A stretch of 64,000 nt of DNA from Poronia punctata (lineage: Eukaryota; Ascomycota; Sordariomycetes; Xylariales; Xylariaceae), in assembly GCA_022579005.1 (NCBI GenBank), contig MU401642.1, forward strand, positions 1-64,000, read 5' to 3'. The notes under the pieces were generated by a model, which saw only the letters and a list, made by a program, of their open reading frames with translations, had not been told where the DNA came from and ran no database searches. Shown one piece after another: positions 24,692 to 36,267 of this stretch; position 1 is the first letter of the stretch, and every line of letters starts with the position of its first letter. The translations under genes and the position numbers were made by a program.

Positions 24692-27600
24692 CTAGTAAGG
24701 AATGCCGTTCGTCATCAGCTGGAACTGATCATAGACGACAGTGCTGTAGCTCCCGGCGCTCTTCTTAACGAGGTCCCTGACGAAATCAGCAGCCTCGCGC
24801 TCGTTCTTCTCCAGCACAAATCGCTCTTTGAAGTGCTTGACACTTTCGGGCTTGAAGCATGGCAGACCGCTTTCCATCATCAAGAGGACGATCTGGCTCA
24901 GCTGTTCGGCGTAGGGCCGACATGCGAGGAAGGCCTTGACACACAGCTCTTCGAACCACTTGTAAGCCTGGTGCTCGGTGCTGCCACCCATGACCATGAT
25001 CATCTCCTGCGTGAGCTTGAACGGAGCGCGCTCGAACTTGACCCCGCCTGGTGCGATATCGAAGCAGAAGCCGAAATCGATGTGCAGGATGTGGCCTGCG
25101 TCGTCCACCATGATGTTGCCGTTGTGGCGATCTTTGAACTGCAAGAGGAAGGATATGATGCTATAGGCCGCCATGCTCTTTACGAAATTGCTCCGGGCCT
25201 GCTGGAAACGGAGCGAGTCTTCGTTCCCGTACTTGCTGAGGAAATAGTCGTACAGGCCGTTCACCGCCTCGCGTCCCAGCATGTCTCGGGATATGGAATT
25301 GGGCAACACGTCGATCACGCCACAGCCTGGCGCTGTTGCCGTCACACGGTAGGGGAACACGTACACGTCGAGTCCGACGTTGTGGAATATGCCCCGGAAG
25401 GCCGCAATCATCTGCAGAGCCAGCACATCTTGGCGACAGTCATCGCCCACCTTGAAGATGGCACTCTGCCAGACTTCGATTGTCCTCTGGGTCTGTGCTT
25501 CACCTGTCCTACTCACCTCTCGGACCGTCTCCTCGGATTCTTCCACCCCACCTATCGTCTTCTGGATCCGGAAAGTGGCCATAAACGGGGCCTTGGCGTG
25601 AGATTGCAGCGGTTTGCCGGATTTTCGATCGATGCCGATCACCACCCCATCAGGATTGCTGGGTAGGTAGACACCGACGGCGACTTCGATCTTACGGAGC
25701 TCCTCCTCGATCTTCTGCTTCTTCTCCGGCTTATCACGTTTGATGAGTGGCTTGAGCTTTCCAGAGATACCAGTCACTTCGTCGAAGAAAACAAACTCTC
25801 TCTCGTAAAAGCTTCTATCCTCTTCGGAGAAGCCTTCGATCATCTTCTTCATCACCTTGTCGAGAGCCGGTTTGATGACATCAGGCTAGCAAAGGGTCAG
25901 CAACGGAACCGGGTCGTCATCTCAATCGAGTTCGCATCCAAACTTACAACTGTACCATCATCGTCTTTGTATGCGTTGGCCTTCATGTTCCAGATGATTT
26001 GATGGGCAAATAGCTGAGAGACCAATGCCGTTTCCAGGATGTACCGTTCAACGTATCCTAAGGCATCAAATCGGAGACCCTGCACAATCTGAGGGACGTA
26101 GAAGAATGTCACATCAACCGAGTGATGCTCCAGCGCCCTCATCGCATACTGAATCAAGAAAGGATGGTTCTTATATGCTGGCAAGAAATAGGTAGCAGCC
26201 GTGACGGGGTTCGTAGGTGCCCAATATAAAAGATACTGACGTATATATGTTAGTACGGCCTAGTCACCTGCAGCGATGGGTTTATATTCATAGAGGGTTC
26301 CTCACCTTGAGCTGGAACCAGACGTCGGGAGGCAGTTCGCCACCGAATAATATGGGAAGTGCTTGCGCATCATGTATTGCTCTATCAGGGAAATTCAACA
26401 GGAGCCAGCGGACTTCCTGGTGCACGCTGGCCATCGTGAACCTGTTGGCAAGCTCGATAGCAAGCGAAGGGCTCTCGGACCAGGCAACCCGTATCAACGG
26501 TTTCAAGGCGGCCTACATATTAGTTAGTTAGCGGCATGTGGCGAGACGTCTCAACTTGCATAGAGCGACTGCGAGAAAGTCTTGAACTTACCTCTAGAGC
26601 AGCTCTGCCATGATGGGTCGTGATTTCCGGCCGAGCAACATGTCCATCATTGAGAGGGTGGACCCAGACGCCCAGTCTTGCTTGTTCGCTGTCCAAGAGT
26701 AAATCTAAGAGCAACCCCTTTTTGGATACAGACATGGGGACGCCAGCGGCATGAGCCGTGGGGATGTGTGACACGGCCTTGAGCCCGCTTTTGACGTCGC
26801 TGATCAACTTGATCTCGGATTTGAGCTGTAGCACGTTGCTGCCAAAGGACCACTTGGGCACGAACTCGAACCAACTCAGGCCAGCCGATAGGACCTTATC
26901 CTTGAAGCGCCACTGAGCCGCTGCACCGGCCGTTTCGCTCACTCGCAAGACCCTCAAGCTGAATAGGACTATTCTGAGCCTGATTTCTCGGGCAATCGGA
27001 TGAGATATCGAACGCTTCAGTGCGTCCAAGGTCAGGTCGAGTAGACGTAGGAATGTCCTCTGAATGTTAGGGCTACCTAGTCTGGTGGCGTTGAAATGAC
27101 TAGCGAAGAACTGTATAAGTTGCGTATGGGGGGCTAGAAGGTTTTGCACCTGCTGCCTCTCTCTTGTAAGCGCTTCACTGTCACTGGGAGCAAATTCTTC
27201 CTTGAGGAAGAACGGATCCGGGTGCCTGACTAGACCGTTAGCTAGCCCATGTGATACGAAAAGGGAGATGAGCTCACATGAATTTTAGGTTGAATAGGCC
27301 CAGTCTCTTTTGGATGGTAACCTCCCACTGCTGAGCGATCTCGCTGAGTAATCGGGGTTCCATTCTAGGATTCTCGTTCATGACACCGAGCCATAGCGAT
27401 ACTCCGAATTCGATCGATTCCTTGGTGAAAAGGCGGAATGGGATAGTCACGAGGTAATGAGTGATGGCGCTCTCGTCTTTCTGGCTACGGCACAGTAGAG
27501 CTGCGGCGCGCCGAAGGATATCTCTGACATCTTGCAAAGGGGTGACTTTCTTCCCCGTCAGCCGAGATTCGACGTGAGCCAGGGCGGCAACAGCGTCGGT

Positions 27601-30600
27601 ACGTTCCGAGGGTGCTGCTTTCATGAACGAGTTCCTTCGGACCATGGGCATAACGTTGAGTAGATCGGTCCCATGGCTGGGCAATGTCTCGCCGTATCTA
27701 TACTCCTGTCGAGTAGTATACTGGGCAACGAAGTCTGAGGCCGTGTCGATCGACGTTTCGCCAACGCGGTCAAGAGAGGTCAACATCTGGTCCGTGGCTG
27801 GGACAGCAGAGCCCATCTCAACGGCAAACGAACGACCAAGAGACATATGCCCGTACGCGCTTGAATCGTCAAATTCGGATAGATACGTCTGAAGGAGGCC
27901 CTTGACGTCGGCCGGCGCGAGGTTGATGGCCAGCGACACCCATGACTTGGCCTTTTTGTACAGATTGTTAAGCGTTGTCTTCCGGAAGACATAGTCATCT
28001 GACAGCTCGACTGTGACACAACCAAGCTTCGAGGTAAAGATCGACTGCGGATTATACACCTCCGTCTGGGCTTCGAGGCAGCTCAGCCACATGAGCGATA
28101 AAAGCTCGAGAAGGGCAAATAGAGACGACTTCTGACAGAGAGAAGAGGGCACCTGGCGGATAATCTTGTCCGCACAGTTGAACGCTGCCTGCTGGACGCG
28201 ATAAATCCGATGACAACAGCCACAGAAAATGGTTGCCAGTTGAGATGCCGCATAGTGCGCAGAGAAAGCCGGCAGTTTGGCGCCAAGCGTCTTGTCGAGG
28301 TATCTTTCCACCACGTCTGACGCGATGCCGTCCATCACATTGCGAACATCATCCTTTCGCATGCTGGGCTCCAGGAAATAGGAGAGCGCTTTCGTGCAGT
28401 CGCCCGAGTCGGCTCGCAGACTCTCAACCATGTAAGCTGCCTGAAGAAAGATGACTTTGCGATAGCTTAAACCCCTGATGTCAGATGCCTTGGATGGTAT
28501 CAGGCTAGCAAGAGACTTCTTTTGCTTCGCCTCTCGATCTGTTGTGTTAGCTCGGCGGAGGACAGTGTTCAACTCGATGTCGCTTTCGATTTGCTCTCCT
28601 CGTTGCTCCGCAACAAGCGGAGGTGAGTGGATAGCCATATGTCTCAGCTCGTTCAAGTGCTTCTTACCACGATCCGTCGTAGGCGTGAAACCATGGACCA
28701 CGATATTGAACCAGGCATCTCGTACCAAAGCAAAACGATCGTCATCCTGGCCCGACATGTCTGCAGCAAAGTCGTGAGCCGACATTAGTACAGCCAGTGG
28801 TTGGAGAAGTTGGGCTATTTCTTGCGCCGCAAGTTCGAAGTCGGATTCTCTCATATGGTTCGATTGATGCACGTCTCCTTTAGAAACTAGGTCTTCAAGC
28901 ATGTACTCCAAGTACGTGTCAAACAACGGAGACCCAAGCTTGATGTTGGCCGAGATGTGGTTCCGAGCCTTCATGATCTGTAGAATGTCAGTAAGGTTAC
29001 AGATACTTCCGCCGCTGTATGCTGAGACAGACATACCGCATCTAATAGTACAGTGTCATCGTCTGCTACAGCATGATGACATATCCTAGAGTAAAGCCGT
29101 AAGAGGGAGCGAAACTCGAGCTGTCCCGAGTTGAGCGACAAGACGGCCGCCCCCACGATAATGTGTGCGTCAACGGTTTGGTTGACCTTCTTCAGCTTCT
29201 GCAGGAGCATCGCCTGCGCGAGGGCGGTAATCTTTTCCTCGTCGCATGTTTTAGCGACACAACAGATAGTCTCGATGATATTAGAGTATATGGCCGTGGT
29301 ATCTCCATCGGTCTCGATCTGTAAGGATATGGAACTGCCTGTGGATTGCCTCCCGTGATAGATGTTGGACGAACCCGTGCCGTCGCCGGGCAAGTCGATA
29401 TTCGATCCATTGGGCGCACCATGCTCTGGGCTCGGGCTTAGGACGTTGCCCAGAGTGTAAAGCGTAGAGATAACAGCGTCACTGGAAAGCTTATACAAGG
29501 TGAAAGCTAGGCATCGGGATCCCAGGCCCACAATGGTGGCAGAAGGCGCAGTCTGGACAATGAATCTGGGAAGAAGCCTGATCACCGTCGCAGCAGAGTC
29601 GGGCGAGAACCTGGCCATTATAGCCATAGATCGGAGCACAACCGACGCTAGAACTTCATCAAAAATCTGAGCCGATTCCAGAGTCTCTGCTAGCCAGCCC
29701 ATTAGATACTCCGGATCTGCTGCCTCCTCGTTGAGCACAAAGCAGTTCAAATAGCTTATGATGGCAGATGCTTTGACCGCACACGCTAGCCTCTGCTGAG
29801 AGGCGGAACCCAGTTCAAGAAAATCAGCACCTGCTTCAAGACGTTCCATCTCTTCTCGAGCAAGCGCGGCATACAGTTCGACGGATTTGAAGTCGACGTC
29901 GGAGGCACCGCGAGAACCCTCCTTCAGAATGTCGTCTCGAGACATGAGCAAGTCTAAAATGTGGGACCCTCTTAGATCTTCCACGTCTACGATTAGTAAC
30001 GAGGTCGCTGCTACAAGCAGCCACGTGAAGCTTCTCTGTAAGACCATGGGCCCGAGGGGTCGGCCGTGGCTGGTATATTGGCGCAGCCATCGTTTCCATT
30101 CTTTGACATGACGGTCAGAGGAATGAGCATTCCGGATGGTGGAGAAAGCACCGTCAACGGCGGTTAGAAACGAATCCGACAGCAGATTTCGAACTCTCTG
30201 AATAAGGGCTAGTCTACCGCCAATCCTCCAGAAATCAGCTTGAGCCGAAGCCGCGTCTAGAAAGCCTAGGAACGAGACAGCCAAAGTGGCCGTCCCTATC
30301 GCATCCTCCAGGCTCTGTTCCGATCCGCTCTCCTGTCTAGGATGGTTGATCTTTTGTACCGCTTCTCGGAGGCTTGCCAGGAAAGCCCAAATCTTATCTG
30401 AAACAGTCTCGTGTAAAATTTCGTGCTTACTACCCAAGGATAAGAGGGCAGTGGTCAGGTTCGAGGTCAAGACTTCGTTTGGGCATAGATCGATTCTGCT
30501 AAAGCCAGGCGATGGCATAAAGTTCTGGACATGGGACTCGAGGATATAAGGTATCAACTGGTTGGCAAGTTTCTGGGCGCTCTGGCTGCTCTGAACCAGT

Positions 30601-30895
30601 GGTGCAGTTTTACACAGGGCGATGAGAACCTCAAATTCACGGATAGTCTGTGAGAGAAGAAGCGTCAGAGACGAGCTTTGGATATCTCGTTACGATGCTA
30701 GTTTACCATTGGAACTTGGCCTAACGCAGGGCTCCCACTGCTTCCCACACCATTGGCAGCTCCATCCCCTCTTCCATGCGACGATGCGGCTTTACATAGG
30801 CGATCAAGGTCGGTCCGGTCGAAGGATTCGGCAGGGCTTGAGACGGATAGTGCCGCGATCTTCTCGAGCGCTCGTTGGCGGATGTCGCGTGCCAT
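24692..30895 (-). CDS. STT4: Phosphatidylinositol 4-kinase (type III alpha)
   Basis: Makes PI4P at the plasma membrane, feeding PI(4,5)P2 synthesis and cell-wall signalling. Seven exons on the minus strand: 30707-30895, 29037-30647, 27278-28977, 26592-27225, 26306-26512, 25948-26235, 24692-25885. All have GT/AG ends and matching phases, giving 1940 residues, close to yeast Stt4 (about 1900). The start MARDIRQRALEKIA follows the first in-frame ATG. The middle exons carry the PIK helical domain (for example HPDPFF, WFQLKYLLYWAP, YKNHPFLIQYAMRAL). The last exon carries the lipid-kinase domain with the catalytic loop DRHNGN (Asp about 1795) and DFG (Asp about 1813), and the typical aromatic C-terminus ending GIPY. 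It is divergent from the proteasome gene, about 0.77 kb apart. Confidence 0.95.
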
Positions 30896-31664
30896 GGTAT
30901 TGAATTGTCAAATCGGGCCGCAGAAATAAAGTTCATGCAAGGCGGCGGTTAAAACCACCAGGCAAGGATGGCAGCTCTACAGTTGGCTGTTTTCCACTCT
31001 TGAGTACAGTCGACCAAGATTCATACTACTGCAAGCCAAAAATTCCGAAAAGCCGTGGTCCATAAGTGGAATGATATAATGAAGCAACACGACGTGTAGG
31101 CCACAACGTATCTCGTATTCAACCAGATAACTGTATCCTCGCGTGCCTCGGTGCAGTTCACTCTACCTGCTGTAGGTTAAGTATAGGGGATGTAGACACT
31201 AAACATGATTGGTCGAAATATTACAGTGCACATAACATAAAATGTACTGTCTGATACCTAGTGGTAGCTTGGATAATAGTGCATACATGCCAGGCTACGC
31301 GGTTAACTTAGGCAAATAGGGGGCTATGATATGTACCATCATACAGTGTAGATAGTACTTGCTACTCAGTCCCCGCTAGAAGGTACTTTCCAGGACTCCC
31401 AGAGGGCCAGGGTACCAAGTACCACTTTAGGTTGCATAATGAGGCTGGAAGGCTGCAAGCTGTACGCGTAGAGCTCTAGTGGAAAGCTCCAACATCCATC
31501 GTCATTCGGACTCGACATCCAACACCGTTATCGACCCTCCGCCTACCAACTCACTCACCAGATATCGCAAGCATCGCCGGTTTCCGGGGGACTTCTCATA
31601 ATCGACCTCCACCGAAAGCTAGAAACGCAAAAGGGGAATAGTTAATTACACAACTACAATCGTC
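30896..31664. promoter_or_regulatory. Divergent STT4 / PRE7 promoter region
   Basis: A 769-base gap between two divergent housekeeping starts. It holds several TACCTAG/GGTACC words. No match to the yeast Rpn4 element GGTGGCAAA was seen by eye near the proteasome gene. Confidence 0.45.
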
Positions 31665-32556
31665 ATGGCGATGTTCAGCCAGAATCCGGTCCTTAATGGA
31701 CCTAACTATTCGTTTGCCGAAGTCCCCACAGGTGCCACCGATGGCCTTCGGGAACATCGCTTCAACCCGTGAGACGACCTTTCCCTTTGCAATATTGCAT
31801 CGGCATGGATAAATATATGCCGAGAGGGGGGCTCTGGACATAGCTGACGTCTTTCATTCCCCATGTAGATACACAGACAACGGCGGTTCGACACTCGCTA
31901 TTGCTGGCGCCGACTTTGCGATCATGGCTGGCGACACCCGTTTGACGGCCGGGTACAGCATCAACACACGGTATGCGCCTAAAGTGTTCAAAATCGGAGG
32001 TTCTACGTCGTCACAAGAAGATGCCAACATCCTACTATCGGTGGTGGGGTTTGCGGCGGATGGGGAAGCACTAAAAGAGCGGTTGGATGCCATTTGCAAG
32101 ATGTACCGTTACCGGCAAGGGAAGCCCATGAGTGTTTCTGCCTGTGCAAAGCGGCTGTCGACTATCTTATACCAGAAACGTTTCTTCCCTTACTACGTCC
32201 ATGCCATCCTGGGCGGCATTGATGAGGATGGCACGGGGGCCGTATACTCATATGACCCCGTTGGTAGCTACGAACGGGAGCAGTGCCGAGCTGGCGGAGC
32301 AGCCGCTTCTCTCATTATGCCCTTCCTCGACAACCAGGTCAACTTCAAGAACCAGCATATTCCCGGCAGCGGCGTTGGCCATGAGTTGCAGGAGCGAGAA
32401 CGGGCGCCTCTACCCCGCAGCGAGGTGGAGATTCTGGTCAAAGATGCATTTGACTCGGCCGTTGAACGGCATATCGAAGTGGGTGATGGCTTGCAAATGA
32501 TGATCATCACAAAGGATGGAATCGAGGAGCGACTTCTACCGTTGAAGAGGGATTGA
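31665..32556 (+). CDS. PRE7: 20S proteasome subunit beta-6
   Basis: Structural beta-ring subunit of the 20S proteasome (yeast Pre7, beta-type 1 in mammalian naming). Two exons, 31665-31768 and 31869-32556, give 263 residues. The donor CC|GTGAGA and acceptor TGTAG restore a Pro codon, giving RFNPYTDNGGST. Highly conserved blocks include DFAIMAGDTR, KRFFPYYVH, GAVYSYDPVGSYEREQCR, AASLIMPFLDNQVNFKNQ and ERHIEVGDGL, with the C-terminus LLPLKRD. This subunit is not one of the three catalytic beta subunits. It is about 20 residues longer than the yeast protein because of a longer N-terminus and a few internal residues. It is divergent from STT4. Confidence 0.96.
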
Positions 32557-35131
32557 AGGGGTTATGAGGTGGAGCCTGGTGATGGCCGCCGGGTCGGTAT
32601 AGAGAAAGGTAGACGCACCATGCTGCTCATCTAACTAATGTATGTCATGATTATAAGACCTTTCACGGGGTGCTTGTCGGCCACGACTGCACAACTGCGT
32701 ACTCTTGCCGCGCCTGGACCTACCTATCCTGTTAGGTTGACCTATCAGGCCATAAACGTGACACCTTGGTATTCACACTTGGTATTCCAGGTCACCAAGG
32801 TCGCCCAAGCTGATGGACCGGGATGAAGTGGACTGTTAGATTAGAGCTGGACCGCGTCATACTTTGATATGCGAGGTAATTCCCAATTGCTAGTGTCGTT
32901 TTCTACATCTACTCGGTTGGAAATTCGTGTGATGGAGTACCTACAGACATTAGCATATGTATAGGGATGATACAAACGACTTTTCCATGTCAAAAGCCAT
33001 CAAAATGGGTCAAATGCTGTTCTCTATAGGTCCGTTAGGCGGACGATGCTAACGGATCTGCTGTAGGTAGCCGGCTAATACTCATGATGATTGTTGACGG
33101 CAGGCAGTAGCACAGCCGCACCAGACTTTGTTTGTACGACGAACTGCAATTAACTTGTAACCAACCTAAGGGCAGAATGGATCCAACCCCTTCACCAGCA
33201 TCTGGCGACCAACATCTGGCGCACACGTTTTACATGTGGCAACGTGGTTTCTATGCCTCCAAACAGCACTCGAACTCACGATACGCGGTTAAATAGCTAA
33301 CATGTCAGCGGGCTGGTCTCCAGGATGTCAGAGACGATCTTGCTAGGTTAGTGGCTTATTGACCATGAAAAGGCTTGTCTATCTACCCTTGAGGGTCGAG
33401 AATTGCACTAGCTGACGCTCCAAGATGCTGAAAGCTTAAAAGACGACAGGTATACACACGCGCCGATAGCTGATATGCTTGAAGAGAAACTAAGCGTGTG
33501 TCCTCCATACTCGTACCTCTTGTCCACGTTTTCACCGCGGACGAACTTGGACGAACGTGGACATGTAAAACAGGGTATGACCTGTCATGAACATTGCCCA
33601 TTTGCTGAATACTGTCCGATGTTTGTTTCGCATTATTACTAACAGTCTAAAAAGATCATGCCATTCCAAGCACTAGTTCGCTAACTAGGCAATTCGGCAC
33701 ACCACAAGAACCCATATAACTGCGATGTGCTAGTCTTCTCCAATCTAGCATCCAACAGTCAATTTAATATGAGCAGCAGCCTACCTTCCCGCTCTATCGT
33801 GAGCTGTAAGGGGCGACGGAGCAGTCACCGAGGATCGGTAATCCACCCAAGGCCCGTCACCAACCCAGTCAACAGGGCTGATGGTCCAGATGCCACAAAC
33901 AGGACGCAACTCCTTCTGTTCTTGCTCGTTATAGACCCGTATCGAAACACCGGCGTAGTTTCTAAGCTTATTTAATGGGTCTCCAAGGGAGGGGGGGGTG
34001 AGTATTCGTCCTAGTGTCCTTGGTGGTTTCTTCTTCCGCTCAACGAAAACTCTGTCTCCCATATGTTGAGGTTTACGCGTCGACGGCCCCCGAAACAGCG
34101 TCGAAAAGGCGCGGATCTGTGACCTGGCCGTATGCAGGGCGGATCCGTTGAAAGCTAGAGACAGATCAGACCTCAAGAGGAACATACATACTACCCAGAC
34201 GAGGCAGAGAAGGCTTATTTGTGGCAAATATGCTGATTTCCTCACAGAACGGGCTTCTGCCCCCCCCCTACCAGGTATCCCACTGGGCCATTGCCCGTTT
34301 ACACATGGCTTATTACAACTGGTAGGGTACCGATGCAACTCGAAGAGTACGTTACAGAGTATCATCGCTTAGATACATGTACGAGTAGATATCAAACTCG
34401 CCTTTGATTCTGATCTTGAGCTTGCTCTTGTTCCTCGGTGTTTCCAAGCGAAGAGGAGGCCGTTCTTTGCCGATTCTTAGGCCTGTCTAGACCTCGGAAA
34501 TGAAACCATGTCTACCAGTCCTCTCCTAGCACCGTACACCTACCCATAGCTAGATATTATGGTATACCTATTGTGTGGTTCGGATCACCTGTGAGCTACC
34601 TATATGTAACCGGAGCTCTTTCTCCGGGCACATATTTCCTCTACCCTTATTGATGGGTCTTCAACCATTATTCTTCCAAACAAAGTCTACTTGTAATTAT
34701 ATGTGTTTTTGAGGCCTCCTGAAAGGTATTATCAAATAAAACGGCAAATTGGAGGTTTGGTCAGATCAGGGGTTGATTGGTTGTCATTCTCAAATTAGCC
34801 TCGAAGATGTCTCTTCGGCAACTTTGTCAGTAGCTTGCCTGCATATCAATTACCACGTATTATACTAGTCTAGTCTAGAAATGTAGGGAATAAGTACATG
34901 ATGCACCGCCGTGGAGTTTGTGCTACACAGAAAGGTACAGCAAGGCTAGACTGCATGTCATGCTTTGATAAACCTACAAAAGCTGCCTTGGCTTAATGTC
35001 AATCTATGTGCAAATGGTTTATTTGCGGATATGATGAGATGCAGGTAACGGCATATACGATCAGAACCAGTCAGAAGTGAGAAGTGGCAAAATAAACCTT
35101 CCCCCCCCACGACTTACAATTCTCCTACCTA
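32557..35131. other. Gene-poor intergenic region
   Basis: Mostly unassignable intergenic DNA. The only frame of note is the 194-codon minus-strand frame listed separately. Confidence 0.5.
33781..34365 (-). CDS. Doubtful orphan ORF, 194 codons
   Basis: ATG-started frame with a possible membrane-spanning stretch (ISLLCLVWVVCMFLLRS) and a C-terminal half containing NYAGVSIRVYN and WTISPVDWVGDGPW. I recognise no family. It is the longest frame in this gene-poor area but not long enough to be convincing, and its surroundings show no clear promoter or introns. It may be a chance frame or an orphan gene. Confidence 0.2.
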   Translation of the reverse strand: MILCNVLFELHRYPTSCNKPCVNGQWPSGIPGRGGAEARSVRKSAYLPQISLLCLVWVVCMFLLRSDLSLAFNGSALHTARSQIRAFSTLFRGPSTRKPQHMGDRVFVERKKKPPRTLGRILTPPSLGDPLNKLRNYAGVSIRVYNEQEQKELRPVCGIWTISPVDWVGDGPWVDYRSSVTAPSPLTAHDRAGR

Positions 35132-35331
35132 CATTACCGTGTGGTGCCCTTAATTAGAGACGATCACCGTAATAATCCAAGCTTTTAGCACCGTTTTGAA
35201 ATTTTTGTAACCGTCTCTATAATCTAAGACAATTACAGTAATGTTTTTCTATAGTACACTGTCTTTTTTAATTAGATAGTCTCTTAATAGGTATAATCTC
35301 CAAAAATGAAAACGATCTCAAGCTAGATAAA

Positions 35332-35400
35332 ACGGTCTCCGCCAGCCAAAAATGGTCTCGGCAGCCAAAGTGGTCTCCGCCAGCCAAAGTAGTCTCCGCC
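35332..35400. repeat. Short tandem repeat, GGTCTCCGCCAGCCAAA
   Basis: About four imperfect copies of a unit of 18-20 bases built on GGTCTCCGCCAGCCAAA lie just inside the left part of the inverted-repeat element. The GTCTC core recurs in the right subterminal part, so these may be subterminal binding repeats. Confidence 0.6.
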
Positions 35401-35415
35401 TATCACAAACCTATT

Positions 35416-35446
35416 TACCTACCTACCTACCTACCTACCTACCTAC
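35416..35446. repeat. CCTA microsatellite
   Basis: About seven tandem copies of ACCT/CCTA inside the inverted-repeat element. Confidence 0.8.
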
Positions 35447-35490
35447 ATAACATACCTACATTCTATACCTGGTCGGCGCAGCCATTTTAA

Positions 35491-35800
35491 CACCTTTACA
35501 GCCATACCTACACCTTTACAGCCATACCTACACCTTTACAGCCATACCTACACCTTTGCAGCCGATCCAACACCTTTGCAGCCAATCCAGCCAAACCTAC
35601 ACCTTTACAGCCGATTCAATCAGACCTATACCTACGCAGCCAAACCTACACCTACACCTTTGCAGCCAATTTAATCAGACCTACACCTACGCAGCCAACC
35701 TAGCCAAAGAGAATCCCTGCCTGCGCGGCCGGATCTAGCCATACCAAGGGCCAGCCCGCGCAGCCAAATCAAGCCATACCTACACCTACACCTACACTTA
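35491..35800. repeat. 20-base minisatellite (CACCTTTACAGCCATACCTA)
   Basis: Three near-perfect 20-base units (35491-35550) are followed by progressively diverged units with CACCTTTGCAGCC and CCTACGCAGCC cores to about 35,800. The array creates a spurious 60-codon repeat frame. It sits in the middle of the inverted-repeat element. Confidence 0.8.
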
Positions 35801-35884
35801 CACTTACAACTACAATTGCAATTGCAATTGCTCTTTTAAACACTCAAGGTATAATAACAATTAACCCTTCGCGCGTATGTATAA

Positions 35885-35990
35885 AATAACCTGCGTAGTA
35901 TAGTAGTTAAGTACCTAGTATGTAATAATGATGTAATATGTATAAACCACCAGTTCGAACCTTGACCCTTATATAAAAAAAAAAAAAAAC
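35885..35990 (+). repeat. tRNA-like, A-tailed segment (possible SINE)
   Basis: TAGTATAGTAGTTAAGTAC (from about 35,896) resembles the D-arm/A-box of many eukaryotic tRNAs, and AGTTCGAACC (35,952-35,961) resembles the T-arm B-box. A run of about 15 A residues (35,975-35,989) follows. The order A-box, B-box, A-tail is that of tRNA-derived SINEs. The A-to-B spacing (about 56 bases) is longer than in a tRNA, and no full cloverleaf folds by eye, so it is not a functional tRNA. Confidence 0.4.
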
Positions 35991-36267
35991 CTATTAAAAA
36001 TAGAATATAGTATAAATAGTAGTAATAGGTTATATATACTATATACATACAGTATAAAATATAGCTATAAGAATATTTCTTTTTTAATTCATAATTTTTT
36101 CTGAGACGGTCTCCATCTAGAGACGATCTCTAAAGTAACAGACCGTCTCAGAATTAGTACTGTCTTTGCTGTAAGACGCGCAGCTAATCATGTCCGCCTG
36201 GAGATCGTCTTACGATTTGGAGATCATCACCGTGATCGTCTCATACAGAGGGTGCCACACGGTAATG

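Larger units (their letters stand above)
35132..36267. mobile_element. TIR element, TA target duplication, non-autonomous
   Basis: The ends form inverted repeats. The left end reads CATTACCGTGTGG then TGCCC; the reverse complement of the right end reads CATTACCGTGTGG then CACCC. Similarity continues for about 45 bases through GAGACGATCAC, with differences that are mostly transitions. Both ends are flanked by TA (35130-35131 and 36268-36269), as expected for a TA target-site duplication of the Tc1/mariner superfamily. The 1136-base interior has no transposase frame. It contains GTCTC-rich repeats, a CCTA microsatellite, a 20-base minisatellite and a tRNA-like segment. It is therefore non-autonomous and MITE-like, probably mobilised in trans when active. 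Confidence 0.7.

Noticed and set aside
24833..25666. 277-codon plus-strand frame opposite STT4
   Set aside because: Antisense shadow of the kinase domain exon, without family resemblance.
33240..33340. Possible tRNA on the minus strand (GAGTTCGAG word)
   Set aside because: The T-stem and acceptor stem do not pair, and there is no proper A-box.
33781..34365. 194-codon minus-strand frame as a confident gene
   Set aside because: No recognisable family, a plus-strand frame overlaps it, and length alone is not decisive; kept only as a low-confidence entry.
35556..35738. 60-codon plus-strand frame in the minisatellite
   Set aside because: It results from translating the 20-base repeat; there is no sign of a real protein.
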